DNA of 64,000 nt from the NCBI GenBank assembly GCA_002420105.1, contig DIHJ01000050.1, positions 4,059 to 68,058 on the forward strand, given 5' to 3'. The DNA comes from Nitrospira sp. UBA5699. Its GTDB lineage: Bacteria; Nitrospirota; Nitrospiria; Nitrospirales; Nitrospiraceae. Below, piece after piece: positions 53,711 to 61,909 of this stretch. A program made the translations under genes and the position numbers. The notes beneath the pieces were generated by a model. It was not told where the DNA came from. It saw only the letters and a program-made list of their open reading frames with translations, and searched no databases. How positions within the stretch are numbered: position 1 is the first letter of the stretch; each line of letters opens with the position of its first letter.

Positions 53711-55289
53711 TCCCCTCGCCCATCGACAAACGACTGTGCTGCTGCCAACCCGGCCGTTTGGCCTGGGGGAAATCCGAACGATAGTGGGCGCCGACGCTGT
53801 TCTCACGCCACAACGCCGCCTCCGCGATACATTGCCCCACATGAACCATGTTCTTCACTTCCAACGCCGCCCGATTGGAAAACGGCTGGGCGACCAGCTG
53901 CGCCCAGCGCGATAATTGCGCGCAGGCCCTGATCAACGATTCCCCGGATCGAATGACGCCGACATGCCCCCACATCGCGCGCCGGAGCGAACTGCGGAGT
54001 TTTTCGGCATCGTCAAGCGATCCAAAATGTTCCGTCTTGAGCGCGGCTTCCTGCGCGGCCAATGAAGGGACCTCGTGCCGCCCCGCGTAGGCCACCGCCG
54101 CCATGGCGGCCCGCGCGCCGAATACCAACCCTTCCAGCAGCGAGTTGCTCGCCAGACGATTGGCGCCGTGCACGCCGCTGCAGGCCACCTCTCCGGCCGC
54201 AAACAAGCCGGGAACCGTCGTCGCACCGTTCAGGTCGGTCCAGACCCCGCCCATCATGTAATGGGCGCTGGGAGACACGGGAATCCATTCTTCCGTAATA
54301 TCGATGTCGTACCGGAGGCAGGTCGCATAGATGGTCGGGAACCGCCGCTTGACGAACTCGGCGCCCAGATGAGTGACATCGAGGTACACGTGGCGCGCCT
54401 TCGTCGCGGCCATCTCGGCCCAGATCGCCCGCGAGACGATGTCGCGCGGAGCGAGAGCCCCCATCGGGTGATAGCGATGCATGAAGAGTTCGCCCTTGTT
54501 GTTGCGCAACTGCGCGCCTTCACCCCTCATCGCTTCGGACAGCAGAAACGGCGGACTCGACGGCAAATACAGCGCGGTGGGGTGAAACTGGACGAACTCC
54601 ATGTCCTGCAGGACCGCTCCCGCGCGAAGCGCCATGGCCATGCCGTCGCCGGTCGCATTCGCGGGATTGGTCGTGCGGGCATACACCTGCCCCGCGCCGC
54701 CGGTCGTCAATACCACCGCCCGCGCGGGCAGGATAAACTGCCGGCCCGAATGTTCGTCCAGGACGAGCGCTCCGCAACACCGGCCGGCTTCGACGATCAG
54801 ATCCACCGTGAAGTGATAGTCCAGCCGCTGGATGCGCTTCCGGCGCATGACTTCGGCGATCAATACCCGCACCATTTCGTTGCCCGTCGCATCGCCGCGG
54901 GCCCGGAGAATCCGGCTGCGGCTATGCGCCGCTTCCCGCGCAAACGCGAACTTGCCCCCCGCCTTGTCGAACACGGCTCCCCATTCGATCAACTCGTGAA
55001 TCCGCTCCGGTCCCTCCTCGACCAGCACCCGAACGGCTTCTTTGCGGCACAGGCCGTGTCCGGCCTTCAGCGTGTCGGTCAGATGAATCGCCACGTCGTC
55101 TTCTTCGCTCATCGCGACCGCAACCCCGCCCTGCGCGTGGATCGAGCTGCTCTGGAGCGGATGCCCTTTCGTGAGCACCAGCACGCGACCGGTGCGGCTC
55201 AGTTCGAGCGCCGCGCGCAGACCGGCGACGCCGCTGCCGATGACGAGAAAATCGGCTTGGACCGCGGATGGAGAATGGCGGGAGGACAT
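53646..55289 (-). CDS. nadB: L-aspartate oxidase
   Basis: This 547-residue FAD enzyme oxidises L-aspartate to iminoaspartate for quinolinate and NAD synthesis. It shows FLVIGSGVAGLRAALELS, SSIHAQGGVAVAMSEEDD, the TTGGAGQVYARTTNPANATGDG block, HPTALY and the EVACSGVHGANRLASNSLLEG region, with the Asp oxidase-type C-terminus. Length is normal. It starts 3 bases after a lipoprotein gene, so they are co-transcribed; nadA and nadC are not here. Its tail reads across the end of the SLT gene. Confidence 0.94.
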   Translation of the reverse strand: MSSRHSPSAVQADFLVIGSGVAGLRAALELSRTGRVLVLTKGHPLQSSSIHAQGGVAVAMSEEDDVAIHLTDTLKAGHGLCRKEAVRVLVEEGPERIHELIEWGAVFDKAGGKFAFAREAAHSRSRILRARGDATGNEMVRVLIAEVMRRKRIQRLDYHFTVDLIVEAGRCCGALVLDEHSGRQFILPARAVVLTTGGAGQVYARTTNPANATGDGMAMALRAGAVLQDMEFVQFHPTALYLPSSPPFLLSEAMRGEGAQLRNNKGELFMHRYHPMGALAPRDIVSRAIWAEMAATKARHVYLDVTHLGAEFVKRRFPTIYATCLRYDIDITEEWIPVSPSAHYMMGGVWTDLNGATTVPGLFAAGEVACSGVHGANRLASNSLLEGLVFGARAAMAAVAYAGRHEVPSLAAQEAALKTEHFGSLDDAEKLRSSLRRAMWGHVGVIRSGESLIRACAQLSRWAQLVAQPFSNRAALEVKNMVHVGQCIAEAALWRENSVGAHYRSDFPQAKRPGWQQHSRLSMGEGISGKKSRKSRGLLLALRGRTG

Positions 55290-55292
55290 GAA

Positions 55293-55805
55293 TTATTTCG
55301 TGAGCGGCTGAGCCGGCCGTCCCGTCAGGGCCTGACGCGCCTTGGCGCCGAACGGAATATCGCCTTGCACGCCTTGAAGCAGAATGGACTTCGTCCCGAC
55401 CCATTGGAGGCGGGAATGGCCCCGCTGCCGGATTCCCGAATCATCGGGATCTTTTTTCCACAATCCCTGCCAATGCACGTACACGTCGATGTCGTCGCTC
55501 TCGATCATGATGCGTTCGATTCTGAACTCCAGCGCGATATCCTGAAACGACTCGAAATCGTTTTCCGCCTCCCGCTGCAGCCGCTCAACCGACTCCGTCG
55601 GCATCATGAGCGCGGCCATCGCGGAGGCGTCTTTCTTCACATAGGCCTCGCGAAGGGCTTCCACCGCCTTGTCGATCCGGAGATACCGCTCGTGATCCTC
55701 CGGATACTGAATCGTCTTTCCGCTGCAGCCCGCGCCGGCCAGCAGCAGGACCACAAGCAGAATTCCGATTCCGCTCATTCGAGTCACGGATCGCGTCGTC
55801 GTCAT
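55293..55805 (-). CDS. Lipoprotein of unknown function (NTF2-like length)
   Basis: This protein of about 170 residues has a lipobox (LLLAGAGC) after a membrane segment. An alpha+beta region follows (KAVEALREAYVKKDASAMAALM, FRIERIMIESDDIDVYVHWQGLW, SILLQGVQGDIPFG) with the size and helix-then-strand order of NTF2-like domains; that likeness is tentative. I chose ATG 55805; ATG 55778 is also possible. It is followed after 3 bases by nadB. Confidence 0.7.
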   Translation of the reverse strand: MTTTRSVTRMSGIGILLVVLLLAGAGCSGKTIQYPEDHERYLRIDKAVEALREAYVKKDASAMAALMMPTESVERLQREAENDFESFQDIALEFRIERIMIESDDIDVYVHWQGLWKKDPDDSGIRQRGHSRLQWVGTKSILLQGVQGDIPFGAKARQALTGRPAQPLTK

Positions 55806-55893
55806 GCTCGCAGTATAGGAACGGGCTGCGAGGCAGGTCAAGCCGCGCCCCGGCGCGGATCGATTCCGGGCGCGAGCGGATTTCCTCCGCGAC

Positions 55894-55922
55894 TTGCAAT
55901 TTCAGCCGAAAGACTCTAGACT
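55894..55922 (+). promoter_or_regulatory. Sigma-70 promoter for the COX24-like mini-gene
   Basis: TTGCAA (55894-55899) and TAGACT (55917-55922) have an optimal 17-base spacer; the -10 ends 23 bases before ATG 55946, with AGGAGAG between. Confidence 0.6.
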
Positions 55923-55945
55923 CACGCGCGTAGGAGAGACACCGT

Positions 55946-56041
55946 ATGGCAAGCGTGCTGAAAAAACGCCGGAAGAAAATGCGCAAGCACAAGTACAAGA
56001 AGCTGCGCCGGCGTCAAAAGTTCCTTCGTCGTAAAAGCTAA
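55946..56041 (+). CDS. AURKAIP1/COX24-domain mini-protein (mS38-like), 31 residues
   Basis: This short gene encodes 31 residues, more than half Lys or Arg, containing KKRRKKMRKHKYKKLRRRQK. That pattern is the conserved C-terminal segment of mitochondrial COX24/AURKAIP1, the ribosomal protein mS38. TAGGAGAG precedes the ATG and a good promoter lies upstream. The likely role is binding rRNA at the small subunit. It is followed after 29 bases by another small conserved gene, and both are probably on one transcript. Confidence 0.85.
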   Translation: MASVLKKRRKKMRKHKYKKLRRRQKFLRRKS

Positions 56042-56070
56042 GCTCAGCCCCCGGAGAGGAGGAGGAGACC

Positions 56071-56289
56071 GTGCCCGAAGGGAAGAAGGTTCGCATTCGC
56101 GTCCGCACTGTGAACTGCGTCTACGTGGGCGACTTTCTGATTCCCCCGATGCGGAACCGTGTCTCCGATGCCATCAACGAAGAGCAGCGGCTTTTTATCA
56201 GCCTCACCGACGTGGTCATCAACGAGAAGGACCGGTCGGATTTCGTCGCCGTCAACAAGAACCTCATCGAATCCATCGCGCAGATTTAG
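56071..56289 (+). CDS. Small conserved protein of unknown function
   Basis: This 72-residue protein starts with GTG 56071 behind a long purine ribosome-binding site (GGAGAGGAGGAGG). It looks like a small beta-barrel-like domain: VRIRVRTVNCVYVGDFLI, then RVSDAINEEQRLFISLTDVV. It resembles small bacterial proteins of the DUF6812 type from memory, unverified. It has no signal peptide or membrane segment. Probably co-transcribed with the COX24-like gene. Confidence 0.75.
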   Translation: MPEGKKVRIRVRTVNCVYVGDFLIPPMRNRVSDAINEEQRLFISLTDVVINEKDRSDFVAVNKNLIESIAQI

Positions 56290-56380
56290 CGCCCAGATCT
56301 GCCGGCCCGATCGCCCCGCCCGGGGGCACACGAAGCACTTGGTTTTCTGTACCGACCTCCTCTAAGATCCCTCCGCCGCC

Positions 56381-58111
56381 ATGTCGACGTTCAAGCGCTT
56401 CCTTCCATTCCTGAAACCGTATCTCCCCCGCATGCTGTTCGCCGGCCTCCTCGTGATGGGCGTGGCGGCCGTCAACCTCGCCCTGCTCCGCCTGGCCGGC
56501 ACGCTGTGGGACGTCATCACCGTTCACCATGACGCCGCCCGGATGACCGAGTTGATTGCCCTGTTCCTCGGCCTGGTCGTATTCCAGGGCCTCTGTTCGA
56601 TGGGGCACGGCTATCTGACGGCCTGGGTCTCACAACACATCGTCGCCGATTTCCGCTCGCATCTGTTCGCGCACCTGCAAACCCTCTCGGTCAGTTTCTA
56701 TGCGCGGCGGAGGACCGGCGAGCTGCTGTCCCGCCTGATGAACGATGTCACGGTCATTCAGTCCGTCGTCACGGAAACGCCGATCGACACGGCCAAGCAA
56801 CTCGTCACGTTCATCGGGGGGATCGCGTTTTTGCTGGCCATGAACTGGCGGCTCTGTCTGCTTATTCTCGTCCTGCTCCCCCTGCTCGTGATCGTGGCCA
56901 AATTTTTCGGACGCAGGCTGAAATCGCTCTCGACCTCGATTCAGGATCAAACCGCCGCGCTCAGCACGTTGATCGAAGAAGTCATCTCCGGCATCCGCAT
57001 CGTGAAATCCTTCGTGCAAACAGACCGTGAACAAGCGCGATTCGGCGCGCAGGTCGGGCAGACCCTGTCGCTGACGATGCGGCGAGCCGGCATCATGGCC
57101 GTCTTCATTCCGGTCATCAGCCTGCTGACCTTCTCCGCCGCGGCCGCCGTGCTGTGGTACGGGGGCCGCCAGGTCATCGACGGCGCCGTGTCACCGGGCG
57201 ACCTCTTCGCCTTCGTGCTGTTCGCAGGGATCTTGATCGGTCCGTTCAGTTCCGCGGCGCGCGTGTTCGCGCAGATCAGAGAGGCGCAGGGGGCCACCGA
57301 ACGCGTGTTCGAAATCCTGGACACCAGACCAGAAGTCGGCGACGCTCCCGATGCCGCACCGCTCCAGACCGTGTCAGGACACATCCGCGTCGAGCATGTG
57401 AGCTTCGCCTACGATCCGCGCCAGCCGGTGTTGACCGATGTGTCCTTCGAGGCCAAACCGGGCGAACTCGTGGCGATCGTCGGTCCCACCGGCGCGGGGA
57501 AAACGACCGCGATGAATCTGATCCATCGGTTCTACGATCCGACGGAAGGCCGGATTACGATCGACGGTCGGGACCTCCGCCAGGCCACCCTGGACAGCTG
57601 GTACCGGCAAATCGCGCTGGTGCCGCAGGAGACGATCCTGTTCGGCGGCACGATTCTCGACAACATCCGCTACGGCAACCGGGAGGCCGACGAAGCGGCC
57701 GTGACGGAGGCAAGCCGCGCCGCCCATGCCCACGATTTCATCATGAGTTTCCCCGACCGGTATCAGACCGTGGTGGGGGAAAAGGGCATCAACGTGTCGG
57801 GCGGACAACGGCAGCGCATCGCCATCGCCCGCGCCATCCTGAAGAATCCGCGGATCCTACTGTTGGACGAAGCCACCTCCGCGCTCGACAGCGAGTCGGA
57901 GCGGCTGGTCCAGGAAGCCCTGGAGCAGCTGATGAAAGGCCGGACGACGTTCGTGATCGCCCATCGCCTCACCACCATCCAACGGGCCGACCGCATCCTC
58001 GTCCTGAACAAGGGGCGCCTCGTCGAGACCGGCACCCACGGCGAGCTGATGGACCGCCAGGGGCTCTATCACCACCTCTATACGCTCCGTCTGACCGAGC
58101 TGCCCTCGTAA
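56381..58111 (+). CDS. ABC exporter, MsbA-like (fused permease and ATPase)
   Basis: This 576-residue half-transporter has six membrane helices (about 1-310; type-1 exporter fold, with FYARRRTGELLSRLMNDV) and an ATPase domain (about 335-576) with GPTGAGKTT, VPQETILFGGTILDNIRYGN, VSGGQRQRIAIARAIL and ILLLDEATSALD. It acts as a homodimer. The pattern is near MsbA/lipid A or lipid exporters, but drug exporters look alike. It lies 91 bases after the preceding small gene. Confidence 0.9.
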   Translation: MSTFKRFLPFLKPYLPRMLFAGLLVMGVAAVNLALLRLAGTLWDVITVHHDAARMTELIALFLGLVVFQGLCSMGHGYLTAWVSQHIVADFRSHLFAHLQTLSVSFYARRRTGELLSRLMNDVTVIQSVVTETPIDTAKQLVTFIGGIAFLLAMNWRLCLLILVLLPLLVIVAKFFGRRLKSLSTSIQDQTAALSTLIEEVISGIRIVKSFVQTDREQARFGAQVGQTLSLTMRRAGIMAVFIPVISLLTFSAAAAVLWYGGRQVIDGAVSPGDLFAFVLFAGILIGPFSSAARVFAQIREAQGATERVFEILDTRPEVGDAPDAAPLQTVSGHIRVEHVSFAYDPRQPVLTDVSFEAKPGELVAIVGPTGAGKTTAMNLIHRFYDPTEGRITIDGRDLRQATLDSWYRQIALVPQETILFGGTILDNIRYGNREADEAAVTEASRAAHAHDFIMSFPDRYQTVVGEKGINVSGGQRQRIAIARAILKNPRILLLDEATSALDSESERLVQEALEQLMKGRTTFVIAHRLTTIQRADRILVLNKGRLVETGTHGELMDRQGLYHHLYTLRLTELPS

Positions 58112-58231
58112 TCGACGGCGCCGGCGGTCGGCTTTCTTCCCGAATCGATCCCCCGATCACCGCCCCGGCCGGGAGTCGGACTGCCCCGACACCCGGCAGC
58201 CAGATCGATCCGCCCCCCATGGCCCCGCAAT

Positions 58232-58285
58232 TTAACACCGGCTTAACAGCGGCGTAACGCAGCCGCATCTCTCCCGCCGTATCAT
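58232..58285 (+). promoter_or_regulatory. Three 11-base-spaced direct repeats and -10 upstream of the PhoB-type regulator
   Basis: TTAACA (58232-58237), TTAACA (58243-58248) and GTAACG (58254-58259) are spaced exactly 11 bases apart, the layout of OmpR/PhoB-family operators. TATCAT (58280-58285) can serve as -10 with no -35 match where expected, as at activator-dependent Pho-type promoters. Autoregulation by the downstream regulator is likely. Confidence 0.6.
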
Positions 58286-58367
58286 GCGACCATGAGGATT
58301 CTCCCTCATCGGTATGATCGAAGATGCGTACGGCGCATAGGACATCGCCGCAGCCAAGGAGCTTGTC

Positions 58368-59078
58368 ATGGTCACCGCGAACAGCAGGAAGGTCCTCATC
58401 GTCGAGGATGAGAAGGATATTCTCCAACTGGTCAAGATGTATTTCGAGAAAGAGGGGTTTCGAACCCTGACCGCCGCCACCGGCACGGAGGCGCTCCGGC
58501 AGGTTCGATCGGAACATCCCGATCTGGTGATCCTCGACCTCATGCTGCCCGAGATCGACGGACTCGAAGTGTGCAAGAAAATCCGCCTGACCCCTCAGAC
58601 GGCCACGCTGCCCATCATCATGTTGACCGCCAAGAGCGAGGAGTCCGACACCGTCGTCGGATTGGAACTGGGAGCGGACGACTACGTGTCCAAGCCGTTC
58701 AGCCCGAAAGCCCTGATGGCGAGGGTGAAGGCCCTGTTTCGCCGGATCGAGCGCACCGCGGATCGGGAAATCAGCGTGTACCGCTACGGCCCGTTGAATC
58801 TGAATCTCTCGCGCCACGAAGTGACGGTGGAGGGGCGGGAGATCAGCCTCACGGCCAAGGAATTCGGACTGCTCGAACATCTGCTGCGCAATCCCGGCCG
58901 GGTCTTGACGCGGGACGTGCTGTTGAACAGCGTGTGGGGCTACGATTATCATGGGACGACGAGGACGGTCGACGTCCATGTCCGGCGCATCAAGCAAAAG
59001 CTTCCCCTTCTGAACGACGCCATTCTGTCGGTCAAGTCGCTCGGCTACAAGCTGAAAGAAGAGGGCGCGAACGCTTAG
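58368..59078 (+). CDS. OmpR/PhoB-family response regulator without an adjacent kinase
   Basis: This 236-residue regulator has a receiver domain (KVLIVEDEKDILQLVKMYF; Asp in LVILDLMLPEIDG; Lys in YVSKPFSPKALMARV) and a winged-helix domain (EVTVEGREISLTAKEFGLLE, GYDYHGTTRTVDVHVRRIKQ). No histidine kinase gene follows, unlike typical phoB-phoR pairs. The repeats at 58232-58259 are a likely self-binding site. Confidence 0.92.
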   Translation: MVTANSRKVLIVEDEKDILQLVKMYFEKEGFRTLTAATGTEALRQVRSEHPDLVILDLMLPEIDGLEVCKKIRLTPQTATLPIIMLTAKSEESDTVVGLELGADDYVSKPFSPKALMARVKALFRRIERTADREISVYRYGPLNLNLSRHEVTVEGREISLTAKEFGLLEHLLRNPGRVLTRDVLLNSVWGYDYHGTTRTVDVHVRRIKQKLPLLNDAILSVKSLGYKLKEEGANA

Positions 59079-59169
59079 CACCCGTTGCCGGCACCGTCTC
59101 CCGTCGAGCCATTCACCGGCCGGAGGCGCCCGTGCGCGGCAGCAAGCGACGCTGCCGTGCAGTCTCCGA

Positions 59170-59493
59170 ATGAACTCCACTCTGCCACTTCCACGTCTTA
59201 CGCTCGCAGCAGGAAGCCTCCTGGCGATTCTGGTCTCCTGTGCGCCTTACCGCGTCGAGTATCTGGAGGATTCGCTCCGTCAGACGACCCAGGAGGAGCT
59301 CGTCCGCAAGTTCGGCTATCCGCAGCGGCTCAAACGGGCCGGGAACGGCGACCAGGTGTGGGAATACGACTTTCAGGGAAAGGAGTCGAACTGCGCGTCC
59401 TATGCGATCACCTTCGACGCCGAGGAACAGCTGCGTCACTGGGAGCGCCGGGATTGCGGGCCGACGACGGGCGGGGCCGCGATCGTCAAGTAA
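59170..59493 (+). CDS. BamE/OmlA-like small lipoprotein
   Basis: This 107-residue protein has a signal sequence with lipobox (LVSC, about 24) and a SmpA/OmlA-like unit: TTQEELVRKFGYPQRLKRAG, then VWEYDF and a strand with ASYAITFDAEEQLRHW. BamE/OmlA domains bind partners at the outer membrane. Full BamE identity is not claimed, because the family is broad. It lies 91 bases after the regulator. Confidence 0.7.
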   Translation: MNSTLPLPRLTLAAGSLLAILVSCAPYRVEYLEDSLRQTTQEELVRKFGYPQRLKRAGNGDQVWEYDFQGKESNCASYAITFDAEEQLRHWERRDCGPTTGGAAIVK

Positions 59494-59521
59494 ACAACCC
59501 GGACGATCACGAGCTCCGGGG

Positions 59522-59926
59522 TCAGTAGGAAGGTCGCTGCCTGGGCTTCGAAGGCGGAACGGCCGGCTCGACGTTGCGCGGCGGCTGGTCGGGCTGCTCC
59601 TTGATCTGCAGACCGATTTCCTGAAGCGCCTTCGGGTACTGCGCACAATACTCTTTGGCCCTCGCAGGGATCTGTTCGTACTTTTCCAGGCAGGCTCGGT
59701 AGGATTTGACGAGCAGCGACGCCTCGGTGTAGACGGCGGTCGCCGCTTCGGCCTGCCGGAAGGTCTGGCATTGGATGGCGGCCTCGCGATCGAGCACCGT
59801 TTCCCCCGCCATCTTCGCGCAGGTCACGTCGATATACTGATGGGGCTTTGCGCAGGCGATCGGTCCGGTCGCCAGCAGCAGGCCCACTAGAACCACCTTG
59901 GCTTTCCAGTTTCTCCACTCCATCAT
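59522..59926 (-). CDS. Secreted Cys-containing protein of unknown function
   Basis: This 134-residue protein has an N-terminal signal helix (about 8-24, followed by Cys25 in GPIACAK, a weak lipobox). The helical body has three more Cys (DVTCAKM, IQCQTF, RACLEKY, AKEYCAQY among them), and the end is a Pro-rich tail. No family known to me. The upstream region holds two 11-base-spaced TTAACG/GTAACA repeats like those before the PhoB-type regulator gene. Confidence 0.65.
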   Translation of the reverse strand: MMEWRNWKAKVVLVGLLLATGPIACAKPHQYIDVTCAKMAGETVLDREAAIQCQTFRQAEAATAVYTEASLLVKSYRACLEKYEQIPARAKEYCAQYPKALQEIGLQIKEQPDQPPRNVEPAVPPSKPRQRPSY

Positions 59927-59968
59927 CTTTTATCCTCCCGCACCAACATTACGTGCACGACAAGTCGA

Positions 59969-59985
59969 TGTTACAGATTCGTTAA
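59969..59985 (-). promoter_or_regulatory. Pair of 11-base-spaced TTAACG/GTAACA repeats
   Basis: On the minus strand TTAACG (59985-59980) and GTAACA (59974-59969) are 11 bases apart, matching the repeat unit and spacing at 58232-58259. The site lies 43 bases upstream of ATG 59926. A further GTAACA (60074-60069) occurs 100 bases upstream. Likely site for the OmpR/PhoB-type regulator encoded 1 kb away. Confidence 0.45.
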
Positions 59986-60150
59986 CTTTCCATGTAGTCT
60001 GAAAGAAATCCGACATCTCTTGCATCGCGGGATCCGACGTTGCAGCTCCCTCAAGAGGGGTCATGAGCTGTTACAGAGACTTGACTGCCTCCTGACTTCT
60101 CCGTGCCTCGCCGGCCGTAGAGTGCGATCGTAAGGAAGGAGGGTGACCGC

Positions 60151-60597
60151 ATGGCACGAAACAACCGGCACCTGCGCGATGCATCTCCTCATGACCTGGT
60201 CTTCACAAGGCATCTCCCGGATCGGACCAGGGCACTTTATGTGGACCTCTGGATCGAACTGAAGCGCCAGCGAGCGGCCCTCTTCCGTGAAACGACCTCT
60301 GGCGGGATTCAGACGGTTGGACCGGAGCTGTCGCCCGACCCTGCCGATCAAGCCTCAATTGATCAGGAACAGGAGTGGTTCCTGCTCGCCAAAGCTCGAA
60401 CAAGGGACAAACTTCGCCAGATTGATATGGCGTTGGATCGCATGGAAAGGCGCACCTACGGGCTCTGTGTCCGCTGCAGGCAGGAGATTCCGATCGCCCG
60501 TCTCAAAGTTCACCCGGCTGCGCTCCAATGCGCCCCCTGCCGCGAACTCGATGAACAGAGCCGGCCGGCCGTGAACTCCGTGTCCTATGCCAGGTAA
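60151..60597 (+). CDS. TraR/DksA-type C4 zinc-finger protein
   Basis: This 148-residue protein has a helical coiled-coil part (about 25-100) and a C4 zinc finger, CVRCRQEIPIARLKVHPAAL followed by QCAPC. Members bind RNA polymerase through the secondary channel. The tip of its coiled coil lacks a clear DDxxDxA motif of true DksA, so its effect on ppGpp-controlled promoters is uncertain. AAGGAGGG precedes ATG 60151. Confidence 0.82.
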   Translation: MARNNRHLRDASPHDLVFTRHLPDRTRALYVDLWIELKRQRAALFRETTSGGIQTVGPELSPDPADQASIDQEQEWFLLAKARTRDKLRQIDMALDRMERRTYGLCVRCRQEIPIARLKVHPAALQCAPCRELDEQSRPAVNSVSYAR

Positions 60598-60649
60598 ACA
60601 AATTGAGGTGAAGATCGAACCGGGCCGCACCGATCAGAAGGAGGTGAAC

Positions 60650-60865
60650 ATGCAGTGCAACCGCTGTAATGGGTTACGGGTTCTCGAAATGGTGCAGGAT
60701 GGAGGGCTGAGAGCGTTGGTCTACCGTTGCATCCTCTGTGGGGACCTGGTGGATCAGAAAATTCTGCTGCATCGACGGAGCCGCGATCGCTCCAGAATGA
60801 GCCGGCCGCGAACGCCGGTGCACGGAAGCGAGCGGTGGAAACGGAACAGGATGGCGCTCTCCTGA
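60650..60865 (+). CDS. Small zinc-ribbon protein
   Basis: This 71-residue protein has two CxxC pairs, Cys3-x2-Cys6 and Cys27-x2-Cys30 (YRCILCGDLVDQ), and a basic tail (HRRSRDRSRMSRPRTP) that may touch nucleic acid. ATG 60650 follows AAGGAGG at good spacing; an earlier in-frame ATG overlaps the DksA-like stop and is less likely. It probably shares a transcript with the zinc-finger gene before it. Confidence 0.72.
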   Translation: MQCNRCNGLRVLEMVQDGGLRALVYRCILCGDLVDQKILLHRRSRDRSRMSRPRTPVHGSERWKRNRMALS

Positions 60866-60899
60866 TCTTCCGCCTCCCCCGCCGGCTTGCCGGCGCGCA

Positions 60900-61361
60900 T
60901 CAGCCGCCGCGGTCGCCGGCGGTCTGCTTGGGCTCGCCGACGGCAACCAGCCGTTCTATCCGCTCCTTGAGCATGAAGAACGCCCGGTCGAACGCCGCTT
61001 CGATTTCTGCCTCGGTCCCCCGGGCCTTCGCGGGATCGGGCGTGCTCCAATGAAGTTTTTCCGGCTTGCCGGGAAACAGCGGGCAGCTTTCGCCGGCCGC
61101 CTGATCACAGACCGTGATCACCAGATCGAACGCCTGATCCGCGAACTCGTTCCAGGACTTGCTGGAAGGACGGCCCGGATCGATGCCGTGCCGTTCCAGG
61201 GTCTTCAGGGACTGCGGGTGGACGTACCCGGCCGGGGAACTCCCGGCGCTCCGCGCCCGAACGCGACCCTTCCCGAGATGATTCACCAGGGCCTCGGCCA
61301 TGATCGAGCGGCAGGAATTTCCGGTGCAGAGGATCAGAACCTGTTTCACGTCGGTAGCCAT
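60900..61361 (-). CDS. arsC: Thioredoxin-coupled arsenate reductase
   Basis: This 153-residue low-molecular-weight phosphatase-like protein has the P-loop Cys12-TGNS-Cys17-Arg18 and the redox pair Cys85 and Cys93 (VITVCDQAAGESCPLFPG), the three-cysteine relay of thioredoxin-linked ArsC. It reduces As(V) to As(III) for export by Acr3. The ATG overlaps the last base of the ArsI-like stop (TGATG). Last gene of the arsR-acr3-arsI-arsC operon. Confidence 0.93.
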   Translation of the reverse strand: MATDVKQVLILCTGNSCRSIMAEALVNHLGKGRVRARSAGSSPAGYVHPQSLKTLERHGIDPGRPSSKSWNEFADQAFDLVITVCDQAAGESCPLFPGKPEKLHWSTPDPAKARGTEAEIEAAFDRAFFMLKERIERLVAVGEPKQTAGDRGG

Positions 61362-61834
61362 CAGGCGCAGCGCCCTCCCTTCCGTCCGGACGGCTGAAGA
61401 CTGATCAAGGCCTCCGGCGCCTGCGGCGCGCAGCAGGCGCTCTCGGAACGGTCGGCATGGCTTGAGAAGAATTGGGCGTCCTCCATGGTCCGATACGCCT
61501 CCCATGGAATGCCTGCCGGATCCTGAATCCAGGACTTATCGGATCGGGCATAACAGCAAACGGTGTCGCCCTCCTCCAGCACCGTCATGTCCGCCGTTTC
61601 GATCCGCTCACGCAATTCGCTCAACTCGGCCTCCTCCTCGGCTTGAATCCCGAGATGGTCGACCCCCTTCCTGTTGGCGCGGGTGGACACGGCAAAATTG
61701 ACACGCGGATCGTCCAGCATCCACTTCGCATAATCGGCTTTGGTCTTGACCGGCTCCGCGCCGAACAGCGCGCTGTAAAAGCGGATCGCTTCATCGAGCT
61801 TCTCGACACCGATGTGGATATGAAAGCGTTTCAT
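61361..61834 (-). CDS. arsI: ArsI/CadI family non-heme iron dioxygenase (second copy)
   Basis: This 157-residue paralogue of 15105-15548 has His5 (or His7), His60, Glu112 and the vicinal Cys93-Cys94 in VCCYARSDK, plus a C-terminal CC pair (134-135) and a final Cys156. It should break C-As bonds of trivalent organoarsenicals, or serve another thiophilic metal as CadI. It lies between acr3 and arsC, which argues for an arsenic role. Confidence 0.88.
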   Translation of the reverse strand: MKRFHIHIGVEKLDEAIRFYSALFGAEPVKTKADYAKWMLDDPRVNFAVSTRANRKGVDHLGIQAEEEAELSELRERIETADMTVLEEGDTVCCYARSDKSWIQDPAGIPWEAYRTMEDAQFFSSHADRSESACCAPQAPEALISLQPSGRKGGRCA

Positions 61835-61909
61835 GATGCTCCTTTTCCGTGGCTCAACGGGGCTATTCCTGCCGGAGGTTCCGGCACCACATCCTGACCC
61901 CAGGCTCCG

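Noticed and set aside
51908..53842. A 644-codon minus-strand frame across the aminotransferase and SLT genes
   Set aside because: No motif or ribosome-binding site, and it is fully opposite genes with clear catalytic residues.
54075..55919. A 614-codon plus-strand frame opposite nadB and the lipoprotein gene
   Set aside because: A shadow of nadB, with low-complexity His/Arg/Gln content and no family likeness.
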